A stretch of DNA of 64,000 bases, taken from the NCBI GenBank assembly GCA_022792175.1, contig JAAWAN010000037.1, positions 22,523-86,522 on the forward strand, in the 5' to 3' direction. A program made the position numbers and the translations under genes. The notes below the pieces were generated by a model. It was given only the letters and a program-made list of their open reading frames with translations. It made no database searches and was not told where the DNA came from. The stretch is from Provencibacterium sp. (GTDB lineage Bacteria > Bacillota > Clostridia > Oscillospirales > Ruminococcaceae). Numbering within the stretch: the stretch's first letter is position 1; each line of letters begins with the position of its first letter. Shown in pieces: positions 41,755-49,877 of this stretch.

Positions 41755-42645
41755 TTAATTCCTGTCCTCTTCTCCGCTCTGCAGCGCATCGGCGAGCGCG
41801 CCGAACTGCGAAAGGCTCAGCGACTCTGCGCGGGCGTTCTCTGCAATGCCGCAGGCGGCCATCTGCTGCAGAATGAAGGATTTTTCCCGCTGCAGCCCGG
41901 AGCACAGGGCGTTGCCGAGCGTTTTCCGGCGCTGGGAAAAGGCAGCGCGGATGAGTGAAAAGAGCGCCTTTTCGCTGTGCACCGAAATGGGCGGCTCCCT
42001 GCGGATAGATAGCCTGATCACCGCAGAATCCACCGAGGGGGCGGGCAGAAAGGAGCCGCGCGAAACGCCGAAGAGAATTTCCGGCTCGCTGTAATACCGC
42101 ACCGCCAGTGAAACAGCCCCCGCGGCGCGGGTGCCCGGCTCGGCACACAGTCGCCCGGCCGCCTCCTTTTGCACCATCACAGTGAGCGCCTCGAGCGGCA
42201 GGCGGCTTTCCAGCAGCCGCATAATCAGCGGGGAGGTGATATAGTAGGGCAGGTTTGCCGCCAGGGCAACGCGGGGAGGCGACTGCCCCTCTTCCCCGCC
42301 GAACTCCTCCCGGATAAGGGCCGAAAAATCCACCTTCATCGCATCCGCATGAATGAGCTTTATATTGGGGCAGTCGCCAAGCGTCTCCTTTAGCAGGGGG
42401 AAAAGGCGCTCATCCAGCTCGATGGCGACCACCTTTTTCGCCCGCGCACTCAGCTCGCGGGTCAATACGCCAATGCCCGGACCGATTTCAATCATTCCCA
42501 CCTGCGGACCCGCATGGGAAAATTCCGCCATACGCGGACAGACACTGGGATTCACCAGAAAATTCTGGCCCAGCTGTTTGGAAAAGGAAAAGCCATGGCG
42601 GGAAAGCAGCTCCCGAATGACCCCGATATTGGAAAGATTCTGCAT
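41755..42645 (-). CDS. rsmA: 16S rRNA A1518/A1519 dimethyltransferase
   Basis: 296 residues. SKQLGQNFLVNPSVC, MIEIGPGIGVLTRELSARA (SAM motif), KVVAIELDERL, IHADAMKVDF and the catalytic NLPYYITSPLIMRL are diagnostic for RsmA/KsgA. It dimethylates two adenines late in 30S assembly. The -10 TATACT lies at 42681-42676 with a poor -35. Standing alone, it is convergent with ddh. Confidence 0.95.
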   Translation of the reverse strand: MQNLSNIGVIRELLSRHGFSFSKQLGQNFLVNPSVCPRMAEFSHAGPQVGMIEIGPGIGVLTRELSARAKKVVAIELDERLFPLLKETLGDCPNIKLIHADAMKVDFSALIREEFGGEEGQSPPRVALAANLPYYITSPLIMRLLESRLPLEALTVMVQKEAAGRLCAEPGTRAAGAVSLAVRYYSEPEILFGVSRGSFLPAPSVDSAVIRLSIRREPPISVHSEKALFSLIRAAFSQRRKTLGNALCSGLQREKSFILQQMAACGIAENARAESLSLSQFGALADALQSGEEDRN

Positions 42646-42945
42646 AGCGCCCTCCTGCAGGGATGTTTGCTTTTTAGTATAGCATCCTTTTGCTGCGGGC
42701 GCTATATCTTTTGCAGGATATCCTCCCCGGGCCCGCCTTATTTCTTTCTTTTTTGCTCAGATTCCCGCTTTTGGCAACAGAGCATTCTTCTTTTTTTGTA
42801 TAAAACCAGATAATTGGTCATAAATAGAGATAAATAAACAGTTTCACCATACTCTCTTGTATTACAATCGAAAAGGCAGGCAGCATGGAGAGGAAAATCC
42901 GGCGTCCGGGCCAGCAGGTTTCGAAGAAAGGTATGGTTCGCAGAG
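42646..42945. other. Gene-free stretch, divergent promoter region
   Basis: 300 bases between the divergent rsmA and the XRE gene at 42946. It is AT-rich from 42750 to 42860 (repeated ATAAATA-like words near 42819-42840) and holds the minus-strand TATACT of rsmA. Nothing else convincing is seen. Confidence 0.4.
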
Positions 42946-43272
42946 ATGACCTTTGATTTCGGTTACAGGCTGAGATTTCTGAGAAAAAAGAAGAAACTGT
43001 CGCAAAAACAGGTTGCAGAGCGCATCCATGTATCAAAGGCCAGCATCAGCGGTTACGAAAATAATCTGACCATGCCTTCGGTGGATGTATTGGTGAGGCT
43101 GGCTCTCCTCTATGGCGTCACTACCGATTACCTGACGGGACTGGATAACCGGAAGATGGTGAGCCTCGACGGATTCACCGAGAGCCAGCAAAAGCAGGTG
43201 ATGGAAATTATCGAATCGGTACGCAAGCTGGCAGGTGTCTCTCCATCCGGCAAAACAGGCCCCGACTTTTAG
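42946..43272 (+). CDS. XRE-family helix-turn-helix transcriptional regulator
   Basis: A 108-residue regulator: LRFLRKKKKLSQKQVAERIH, VSKASISGYENNLTMPSVDV and the TTDYLTGLDNR signature, then a helical C-terminus (TESQQKQVMEIIESVRKLAG). It is the same kind of protein as the XRE gene at 561-839 (both have the STDY/TTDY..GLDNR hinge). AAGAAAGG lies rather far (~15 bases) from the ATG, so expression may be low. The downstream neighbour is a DMT exporter with its own promoter; a regulatory link is possible but not shown. Confidence 0.85.
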   Translation: MTFDFGYRLRFLRKKKKLSQKQVAERIHVSKASISGYENNLTMPSVDVLVRLALLYGVTTDYLTGLDNRKMVSLDGFTESQQKQVMEIIESVRKLAGVSPSGKTGPDF

Positions 43273-43415
43273 CTGTTTAAAAGCCGCCGAAAAAGGCATT
43301 ATCTGCTGCAGATGCATACAGCCATTCCCGCCGGACGGTTTTTGACCTGCAGAAATCAGAAAAGGAGGGCTTCATCCTTTTCCCGCTGGCCTGGGCTCAC
43401 CACAGCGCGCAAGTC

Positions 43416-43444
43416 TTGACAATTTAAACGCGACCGGTTATCCT
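43416..43444 (+). promoter_or_regulatory. Promoter of the DMT transporter gene
   Basis: A perfect TTGACA (43416-43421), a 17-base spacer and TATCCT (43439-43444), ~60 bases before the start codon. Confidence 0.6.
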
Positions 43445-43502
43445 GAAAAGGATAGACCCGCTGCAGGGCAAATCGAAAAAATAGGGAGTGGTCGCATACC
43501 AT

Positions 43503-44414
43503 ATGGAAAAGGAACAGAAAATCCGTCTGCTCTCTCAGCTCGGGCTGCTGCTGGTGGCCATTATCTGGGGCTGGGGCTTTATGGCGACCCGCCTGGCGGT
43601 GGACGACGGGCTCTCCGCCTCGTTTATCATGATGGGACGCTTTATCATTGCCGCCGCCGTTTTCGGCATCGCCTTCGGGAAACAGATCCGGGCCGCCATT
43701 ACCCTGGAAATGGTGCGGGGCGGTGTTCTGGTGGGCGTCTTCCTCTTTCTGGGGTTTATGGTGCAAACGCTGGCCATGGAGCGCACCACCCCTTCCAATG
43801 CCGCCTTTTTAACCGCTACCAACGTCGTGATGGTTCCCTTTCTCTGGTGGGCCGCCGCCCACCGGCGCCCACCAGTTAAAATGGTGGCTGCCTGCGTCGT
43901 CTGCCTTGTTGGTATCGGCCTGCTCTCCTTTCAGCCGGGAGAGGGGCTTTCCCTCCATGGCGGAGATCTGCTGGCCCTTCTCTGCGCCTTCTTTTTTGCC
44001 TGTCAGATTGTACTGACCGGCATTCTGGCGGCGCGCATGGATGCAAAGGTACTGGTCTTTCTGCAGTTTGTAACGGCGGCCGTCCTCTCTGCCATCGCCT
44101 TTTTCATTCTGGATGGCAGCCTATCCTCTTTTCGCCCCTCGATGGGACTGGCCGCAGTCGGCTATCTGGGGGTATTCAGCACCTGCCTGTGCTATCTTTT
44201 GCAGACGCTGGGTCAGCAGCATGTTCCTGCCTCCAAGGCGGCGCTGATTCTCTGCATGGAATCGCTGTTCGGGTCGCTGTTTTCGGTGATGATGGGCTAT
44301 GACCGGCTGACCGGCAGCCTCGTTGCCGGAGGGCTGGTGATTATGGGATCGGTCGTTCTTTCCGAAGCCAATCTCCCTCTTAAAAGGAAAAAGGCGGAAA
44401 AACAGAAACTGTAA
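43503..44414 (+). CDS. EamA/DMT-superfamily transporter
   Basis: 303 residues with ten hydrophobic helices in two EamA halves: LLVAIIWGWGFMATRLAV starts half one, LLALLCAFFFACQIVLTGIL starts half two, and the closing SKAALILCMESLFGSLFSVM segment is conserved. It likely exports a small metabolite or amino acid; substrate unknown. ATG 43503 is chosen; an in-frame GTG at 43488 overlaps the GGGAG binding site. An XRE regulator lies directly upstream. Confidence 0.88.
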   Translation: MEKEQKIRLLSQLGLLLVAIIWGWGFMATRLAVDDGLSASFIMMGRFIIAAAVFGIAFGKQIRAAITLEMVRGGVLVGVFLFLGFMVQTLAMERTTPSNAAFLTATNVVMVPFLWWAAAHRRPPVKMVAACVVCLVGIGLLSFQPGEGLSLHGGDLLALLCAFFFACQIVLTGILAARMDAKVLVFLQFVTAAVLSAIAFFILDGSLSSFRPSMGLAAVGYLGVFSTCLCYLLQTLGQQHVPASKAALILCMESLFGSLFSVMMGYDRLTGSLVAGGLVIMGSVVLSEANLPLKRKKAEKQKL

Positions 44415-44740
44415 ATATCAACTATATTTTCCACCTGTTATCAAGTAAAAACAGAGAATTCAGTCTCTTTTAAACAATCTTCACAAAGGCATGCTATAAT
44501 AATGTTAACGGGCTTTTTGTCCGCAATTTCTCCAAAGCGGCAGAAGCTTTCTGTTTGGGAGAGATGCAGGCATTGTTACAATGCGTATTTTGGCAGCGGC
44601 ATGCGCATTTCGCTGCCGGAGGTACAGGTTTTTAAAGCCGCCTTGCTCTAAAACCTGCACCCGAACAGGGCCGCCGGCCTTGTATGGTATGCATTATAAT
44701 AAAAAAATACCGCCCACTTAACAGCAAGGAGGAAATACCC
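44415..44740 (+). promoter_or_regulatory. Structured leader before the flavodoxin-like gene
   Basis: 326 bases without a gene. A TATAAT near 44494 (GC-TATAAT-AATG) can start a ~240-base leader. It folds into successive hairpins: GCATTG-TTA-CAATGC (44570-44584), GGCAGCG/CGCTGCC (44592-44617) and GGTACAGGTTTT/AAAACCTGCACC (44621-44661). A second TATAAT (44695-44700) lies nearer the gene. No known riboswitch class could be recognised. No T-run terminator is present, so control at translation is more likely than attenuation. Confidence 0.4.
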
Positions 44741-45169
44741 ATGGTTTTTAAAATGCGTATCCTGTTTTTTTCCAAGGCCGGCAACAGTGAACTGATGGCG
44801 CAGGCCATTTCCCGAGAGCAGAAGGCTGGCTGCGATAAAATCCCGCCCGCCTATCCCTGCGAGAGCGAGAAGCTGCTCTTCATCGGCGTTGAAACCACCA
44901 AAAAGACCGCTCCGCGTGAGGTGGTGGACTTCTGCAACGGCCTCACCCCCGCCCGCGCCAAAAATGTGGCGTTCTTCGGCATCGGCCCCTCCTTTGAGGC
45001 GCTCGATGAGCTGAAGGCCATTGTTGAGAAAAACGGCGTCGGCATTGCCGGCAATCCCTATCAGTGTGTCGTAAAGGGCGGCCTCTTCAAGGCAGGCAAG
45101 GTGACCGATGCGGATCTCGCCGGCGCTGCCAAATGGTCCACCGAAATTGTTCAGTCGATGGTTGGCTAA
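44741..45169 (+). CDS. Flavodoxin-like protein
   Basis: A 142-residue protein with a flavodoxin-type alpha/beta order: MRILFFSKAGNSELMAQAIS (first strand and phosphate loop), LLFIGVETTKKTAPREVVDF and VAFFGIGPSFEALDELKAIV, then a final helix. The FMN phosphate loop (S-K-A-G-N-S) is shorter than the typical T-x-T-G-N-T. It may carry electrons or be a flavodoxin-fold protein without FMN. The ATG follows AAGGAGGAAA. A long structured leader precedes it and a strong terminator follows, so it is a single-gene unit. Confidence 0.72.
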   Translation: MVFKMRILFFSKAGNSELMAQAISREQKAGCDKIPPAYPCESEKLLFIGVETTKKTAPREVVDFCNGLTPARAKNVAFFGIGPSFEALDELKAIVEKNGVGIAGNPYQCVVKGGLFKAGKVTDADLAGAAKWSTEIVQSMVG

Positions 45170-45200
45170 CCCCCATTTCCTGTCTTTTGTTCTGAAAAGT

Positions 45201-45243
45201 AAAGCTGTCTGTATAAATGCCTGACATTTATACAGACAGCTTT
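45201..45243 (+). terminator. Rho-independent terminator
   Basis: A 19-bp perfect stem (45201-45219 with 45225-45243) followed by T6. Confidence 0.92.
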
Positions 45244-45310
45244 TTTCTGTAAAACCCATCCGATCCCCGCTATCCCCAGGAAGCAGAATGGCGGCAGAAC
45301 TCTGCGGGCT

Positions 45311-45634
45311 TTATGGCTGCGCCTTTGGGGCCTGCAGCCTTTTTTTCAGCTGTTCCCATTCCTCCCCTGCATAGCTCTCTTCCGAATATTTTTCCAGATA
45401 CTGGCACAGCAGGCAGGAAATTTCAAATGCCGCCTCTTTGTTGGCGAGACCGCGCCCGACCAGCAGCCCGGAAAAGCCGCGCGCAAATTCCGCTGTCAGG
45501 GACAGGTATTCCTCCCGGCGGTGGCGCTCCTCCTGCTCCTGGCGCGCGCGCGTTTTCCTGTCCAGATAGCCGCCCGCACAGTAGGCGGCCGCCACCGCCA
45601 GAAAAGTGACGAAAATGATCCACATGAGTTCCAT
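45311..45634 (-). CDS. Small membrane-anchored hypothetical protein
   Basis: A 107-residue protein: one N-terminal span (~3-22, MWIIFVTFLAVAAAYCAGGY) followed by a charged helix (DRKTRARQEQEERHRREEYL) and a cytoplasmic helical domain (SGLLVGRGLANKEAAFEISC). Not recognised. The ATG follows GGAGGGCG. It is divergent from sleB, with a GGCCCTT/AAGGGCC hairpin in between. It might be a scaffold or regulator; no evidence beyond topology. Confidence 0.65.
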   Translation of the reverse strand: MELMWIIFVTFLAVAAAYCAGGYLDRKTRARQEQEERHRREEYLSLTAEFARGFSGLLVGRGLANKEAAFEISCLLCQYLEKYSEESYAGEEWEQLKKRLQAPKAQP

Positions 45635-45794
45635 CCTATCGCCCTCCGGTGTTTCAGATATTTTATCCTATTACACCGCCTTCCTTTTGGTGACAAAACG
45701 GCCCTTCCTTTTCAAAAGGGCCGCCGGATAAAAGGATAATGCGCTGCGAAAAGGGAAAACTTCTTTTTGAACACAGAAACTTCTGGGAGGAAAC

Positions 45795-46517
45795 ATGTTG
45801 GAAAGACACAGAAGGAACATCCTTCGTTTTGCCATTCTCATCCTGCTCAATATCTGTATCATCGGGCTGGTGCTTCAGGCCGCCCGCCTGCGGGAGCGCA
45901 GCGCCCTCTTTTCCCTGTTTGAGCCCCGGGCGCTCGCCGCCTACTCCGAGCGCGGCTCAAGCGGCAGCGAGGTGCGCAAAATCCAGCAGCGGCTGCTGAG
46001 CTGGGGCTATTTCTCCGGAGAGGTGGACGGTATCTATGGCCCGCAGACCGAAGAGGCGGTGCGATATTTCCAGCGCAAAAACGGGCTGGCTGTCGATGGC
46101 ATTGCCGGCCCCGATACGCTCGCCGCTCTGGGCATCCCCTCCGGCGGTGGCGGCTCCTCAGAGGGGGATGCCGACTATCAGCTGCTCGCGCGCATCATCT
46201 CTGCCGAAGCGCGCGGCGAACCCTATGAGGGGCAGGTTGCCGTCGGCGCCGTTGTCCTCAACCGGGTGGAGCATCCCTCCTTCCCGGACAGCGTAGCAGG
46301 GGTCGTTTATCAGTCAGGCGCGTTTACGGCGATTACCGACGGGCAGATTAATGAGCCGATTGCCGATTCCGCCTACCGTGCCGCTCAGGATGCCCTCAAC
46401 GGCTGGGACCCCTCCGGCGGTGCCCTCTACTATTTTAACCCGGATAAAACCTCCAATGCCTGGATGCATTCCCGTCCGGTCATCCTGCGCATCGGCGCGC
46501 ATCTGTTCTGCAGCTGA
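45795..46517 (+). CDS. sleB: Spore cortex-lytic enzyme SleB-like
   Basis: 240 residues: an N-terminal span or signal (~13-30, FAILILLNICIIGLVLQAA), a peptidoglycan-binding domain (VRKIQQRLLSWGYFSGEVDG, YGPQTEEAVRYFQRKNGLAV) and the Hydrolase_2 domain (LARIISAEARGEPYEGQVAV, VGAVVLNRVEHPSFPDS). SleB is a lytic transglycosylase acting on muramic-delta-lactam cortex during germination; the Glu of SAEARGE is its catalytic residue. The ATG follows GGGAGGAAAC. It ends in dispersed element B. No ypeB gene lies next to it. Confidence 0.9.
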   Translation: MLERHRRNILRFAILILLNICIIGLVLQAARLRERSALFSLFEPRALAAYSERGSSGSEVRKIQQRLLSWGYFSGEVDGIYGPQTEEAVRYFQRKNGLAVDGIAGPDTLAALGIPSGGGGSSEGDADYQLLARIISAEARGEPYEGQVAVGAVVLNRVEHPSFPDSVAGVVYQSGAFTAITDGQINEPIADSAYRAAQDALNGWDPSGGALYYFNPDKTSNAWMHSRPVILRIGAHLFCS

Positions 46518-46676
46518 AAGAGGCTGTTGCAAAATGCTCGCATTTTGCAACAGCCTCTTCTGAAAAAACGCTTTCGGGGCAAGCTTATGCCCCGAATTTC
46601 GCACCTTTCGGTGCGAAACCGCCGTTTTTTCCGGTTTCTGCAAACCGGAATAAGCATTTTGAGGCAGACCCCTTTT
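46518..46676. repeat. Dispersed palindromic element, copy B
   Basis: About 159 bp between convergent sleB and radC. Hairpin 1: 20-bp stem (46518-46537 with 46540-46559). Hairpin 2: TCGGGGC/GCCCCGA (46574-46580 with 46589-46595). Hairpin 3: TTTCGCACC/GGTGCGAAA (46597-46605 with 46610-46618). Hairpin 4: TTCCGGTTT/AAACCGGAA (46629-46637 with 46642-46650). The right end GCATTTTGAGGCAGACC is a degenerate inverted copy of the left end. Hairpin 1 ends in CTTCTG rather than a T-run, so it is a poor classical terminator although it separates two convergent genes. Confidence 0.75.
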
Positions 46677-46736
46677 TCTGCAGGCCAACCCTCGGGATAT
46701 CGGGGCCAGTCTGCATTTCCCGGTTTTCGTATACGC

Positions 46737-47426
46737 TCAGCCCCGGCTCAGATAGCCGGAAAGGCGCATTGAGGTGTAGTCATCCTCACTGACGACCACA
46801 TGCTCGATAAGCTCAATGCCCAGCGGGATAAGCGCCTCCTGCAGCTGGCGGGTTGCACCGATATCTCCGCTTGAGGGGATTGCATAGCCGCCCGGATGGT
46901 TATGAGCAATCGCGATGCCCACCGCGCCCACTGAAAGCGCGACCTCCACAATCTTTCGAATAGGCAGCGTCACATGCGACACGCTTCCGGAGGCCACCAC
47001 TCTTGAGCAAATCAGCTTGTTTTTTAAGTCCAGGCAGAGCAGAACCACCGTTTCCACGCTCCGGCCGACAAACAGGCTGGCCAGATAATCCCCCAGCTGG
47101 GAAATCTCCTCAAAAACAAGGCCCCGGATAAGCTTATCCTCCTGATAGGCGCGAAAGATGCCGGGAAGCGCGCTTAAAAAGGCGGCGGTAATCTCGCTGC
47201 AGCCGGGAACCTTCTTCAGCTCCTCCCGGCTGGCATCCAAAACGCCGGAAAAGGAGCCAAAGCGGTCAATGAGCGCATGGGCCAGATCGTTTACATCCCT
47301 GCGCGCAATCGTATGAAAAAGCAGGTATTCCAAAATGTTGTGCGGCGGCAGCCCATCCACCCCGCGCTCACTTATCTGCTGGCGCATCCGCGCGCGGTGC
47401 CCCTCATGTGCATTCTTTTCATCCAT
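46737..47426 (-). CDS. radC: RadC-family JAB-domain protein
   Basis: 229 residues. An N-terminal helix-hairpin-helix part (LIDRFGSFSGVLDASREELK, KVPGCSEITAAFL) and the C-terminal JAB/MPN metal site H-x-H-x(10)-D in IAIAHNHPGGYAIPSSGD. Despite its name RadC has no proven repair role. It is the last of ten leftward genes, 38 bases after an EpsG-like gene, and faces sleB across dispersed element B. Confidence 0.93.
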   Translation of the reverse strand: MDEKNAHEGHRARMRQQISERGVDGLPPHNILEYLLFHTIARRDVNDLAHALIDRFGSFSGVLDASREELKKVPGCSEITAAFLSALPGIFRAYQEDKLIRGLVFEEISQLGDYLASLFVGRSVETVVLLCLDLKNKLICSRVVASGSVSHVTLPIRKIVEVALSVGAVGIAIAHNHPGGYAIPSSGDIGATRQLQEALIPLGIELIEHVVVSEDDYTSMRLSGYLSRG

Positions 47427-47464
47427 TCTGTCCGGCTCCTGTATCGTCTTGAAAATCAGGCGTT

Positions 47465-48670
47465 TTAAGGCAAACGGTTCAGCGCTTCTATCAGCGAATG
47501 GTAGGGAAATACGCCATGAAAGCCGTTATTTCCGTCGTGCATGCCGAACTCATGGTAGCAAAAGGAGGCAATCAGCACCGCGCCCATCAGACAGTAGTAA
47601 TAAGCGCGGCGGGCATTCAGCTGGGAGGTAAGCTCGATGAGCCGCCTGCCTGCCGCCTTTGAGCGGCTGCTCTTCGCGCTCTGCCTGAGCCGAGAAAGGT
47701 CGGCAAGCTGCTTTTCATCCGGGCGCTGCAGCTCTATCGCCATCGGAATGAGCAGCAGCACATAGACATACAGGTAGAGGGAGAAGCGCTCGAGCACCAT
47801 GTGCCGGGTGATAAACAGCCAGATTAAAACGCTGTAAAAAACCAAGTTGATAAGTAGCGGCGCCTCCTTCGAGTGCTGCTCCAGCTTTTTTTTGCTGCAG
47901 AGCACCAGCAGCAGCACCAGCGCGGGGATGATAAGAAAGACATAGCCAAGCCCCACCTGCAGATAAACGAGATCTTTATAGGCGGTATACACATAGTCGG
48001 TCACCCAGCCGACCAGCTGGCGGGAGCAGAGATAGAGCGCCAGCGCCAGAAAAGCATAGGCCCCGCCCAGCCAGCGGTTGAGCGGCAGATAGCAGACCAG
48101 CAGCACCGGCAGCATAATCAGCGCGGTCTTGTGAAAACTGGCCGCCAGCAGGATGACGCCCACATAGCAGAGCGCCGGGCGCAGCGCCCGTTTTTTTAAC
48201 AGCGGATAGCCAGTCAGCAGAATTGCCAGCGCCAGATTCTGGCGCACAAAGTTCATCGTTCCATAAAAAAAGGTGAGCGTCACATAAAGCCAGGTGGAGA
48301 GCCAGAGGTTTTCGCTGTAGCGGTAGATAAAAACGGCCACCGGTATCAGGCAGAGAAGGGCCATCACCGCATACATCACCGTCTGGGAGGCGCCGGTCAG
48401 CGCTATCAGTTTGCAGAGCAGCAGGTAGCCCGGCTCGGCGCGCGCGCCGGCGGAAAACAGCTCAAAAAATGAGCTGCCCGCCGCCTCATAGTAGATATCA
48501 ATATAGGAAAAGTAATCGTTGCCGATTCCCTGGCGGGCCGCTGCCAGAAAAAACATCGCGGAAAAGGTGCAGCACAGATAGGCGATACGCTTCACCCGGC
48601 TGGGTTTATAGACGCAAAGCGGATAGGCCAGCGCCAGAATCAGCAGCAGATTCAGATAATAGACCAGCAT
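47465..48670 (-). CDS. EpsG-family polysaccharide membrane protein (2)
   Basis: 401 residues with ~10 hydrophobic helices. AARQGIGNDYFSYIDIYYEA near residue 65 and FFYGTMNFVRQNLALAILL, AASFHKTALIMLPVLLVCYL are the EpsG-family hallmarks (PF14897), shared with the protein at 54558. EpsG-like proteins are needed for exopolysaccharide or glycan polymerisation. The two copies in one transcription unit suggest two polymer steps or a duplication. The ATG follows GGAGGG at ~13 bases. Confidence 0.88.
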   Translation of the reverse strand: MLVYYLNLLLILALAYPLCVYKPSRVKRIAYLCCTFSAMFFLAAARQGIGNDYFSYIDIYYEAAGSSFFELFSAGARAEPGYLLLCKLIALTGASQTVMYAVMALLCLIPVAVFIYRYSENLWLSTWLYVTLTFFYGTMNFVRQNLALAILLTGYPLLKKRALRPALCYVGVILLAASFHKTALIMLPVLLVCYLPLNRWLGGAYAFLALALYLCSRQLVGWVTDYVYTAYKDLVYLQVGLGYVFLIIPALVLLLVLCSKKKLEQHSKEAPLLINLVFYSVLIWLFITRHMVLERFSLYLYVYVLLLIPMAIELQRPDEKQLADLSRLRQSAKSSRSKAAGRRLIELTSQLNARRAYYYCLMGAVLIASFCYHEFGMHDGNNGFHGVFPYHSLIEALNRLP

Positions 48671-48691
48671 CTTTCCATGGCCCTCCTTTTC

Positions 48692-49855
48692 TCAACGAAG
48701 CGGGCTTGTCCCCGCGCTTCCTTCATCCGGCCCGCCATTCAAGGCCCGGCCCTCAGGGGCCTCCGCTTCCCCGGCAGCCCTTTCCAGTGCGCAGGCCAGG
48801 CGGAAATAGCTTTTAAAAGCAGAGGGGACGGCATATTCCTCCTGCAGCGCGCGCAGATTTGCCCAGCGCCAGTTTTCCTCCTCCGGCAGGGCGGGAATAT
48901 CGTTCAGGCGCACCAGAAAGCCGCTCATCTGCCACTGCACATGGGTAAAGATATGGCGGGCGGGCGCGAGCGCAGAAAAAACGGCCCCCGGCGGGAAAAG
49001 GGCCGCCGCCTCGGCGGCGCCGCATCTGCCGGGCAGTCCGGGAAACTCCCAGAGGCCGGCCAGCAGCCCCTGTGCAGGGCGGCGGTGGAGAAGAACGCCC
49101 CTTTTAGAAAGCACCAGAAAAATCGTGCGCTCCTCGGTGCGTCTCTCCTTTTTGGGGGCCCTGAGCGGAAGGGCAGCGGCGCAGCCTTCTTTTCGCGCGC
49201 TGCAGCATTCCCGCACCGGACAGTCTTCACAGAACGGCGCCGCATGCGGACGGCAGATGCCCGCACCCAAATCCATCAGCGCCTGATTAAAATCCCCCGG
49301 ACGCTCCTGCGGGATAAAGCGGGATATCAGCGCTCCTATCTCCTTTTTGGCGCGCGGGGAGGCGATATCCTCCCGGTAAAGGGCTATCCGGGAAAGAACC
49401 CGCAGAACGTTGCCATCCACCGCGGGGACAGGGCGCGAAAAGGCGATCGAGAGAATCGCCCCCGCCGTATATTCTCCGATACCCGGCAGCGAGAGAAGCG
49501 CGGGGAGCGAATCGGGAAATTCGCCGCGAAACTCCCCGCAGAGCTTTTTCGCAGTGCGCTGCATATTCTGAACGCGCGAATAGTAACCCAGCCCCTCCCA
49601 GAGCTTATGCAGATGCTCCGGGCTGGCCACCGCCAGCGCCTGCAGGTCGGGCAGCTCGCGGATAAAGCGCTCATAATAGGGAATCGCCGGCTCCACCCGG
49701 GTCTGCTGAAGCATTATTTCCGATACAAAGACATGGTAGGGGGTCGGGTCGCTGCGCCAGGGCAGCACCCGGGCATGGCGGTCATACCAGCCTAGCAGCG
49801 GCTGCGCGAACGCAGTCCGCCAGAGGCCAGCCTCACTGTCGATAAAAAGCTGCAT
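48692..49855 (-). CDS. mutY: A/G-specific adenine glycosylase MutY
   Basis: 387 residues. The catalytic helix SEIMLQQTRVEPAIPYYERF, helix-hairpin-helix LPGIGEYTAGAI and catalytic Asp in PAVDGNVLRVL. An iron-sulphur cluster loop CRPHAAPFCEDCPVRECC and the C-terminal Nudix-like 8-oxoG recognition domain (LLAGLWEFPGLPGR) follow. It removes adenine opposite 8-oxoguanine. The first Cys spacing is x7 (canonical x6). A Gly/Pro/Ala-rich tail of ~25 residues is extra. It follows GH18 by 22 bases. Confidence 0.94.
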   Translation of the reverse strand: MQLFIDSEAGLWRTAFAQPLLGWYDRHARVLPWRSDPTPYHVFVSEIMLQQTRVEPAIPYYERFIRELPDLQALAVASPEHLHKLWEGLGYYSRVQNMQRTAKKLCGEFRGEFPDSLPALLSLPGIGEYTAGAILSIAFSRPVPAVDGNVLRVLSRIALYREDIASPRAKKEIGALISRFIPQERPGDFNQALMDLGAGICRPHAAPFCEDCPVRECCSARKEGCAAALPLRAPKKERRTEERTIFLVLSKRGVLLHRRPAQGLLAGLWEFPGLPGRCGAAEAAALFPPGAVFSALAPARHIFTHVQWQMSGFLVRLNDIPALPEEENWRWANLRALQEEYAVPSAFKSYFRLACALERAAGEAEAPEGRALNGGPDEGSAGTSPLR

Positions 49856-49877
49856 CTCCTGTTTCCTTCTGCCTTTT

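Noticed and set aside
44684..44740. An upstream start for the flavodoxin-like protein
   Set aside because: The ATG at 44741 has AAGGAGG at correct spacing, while the upstream extension runs through the -10 box and has no site.
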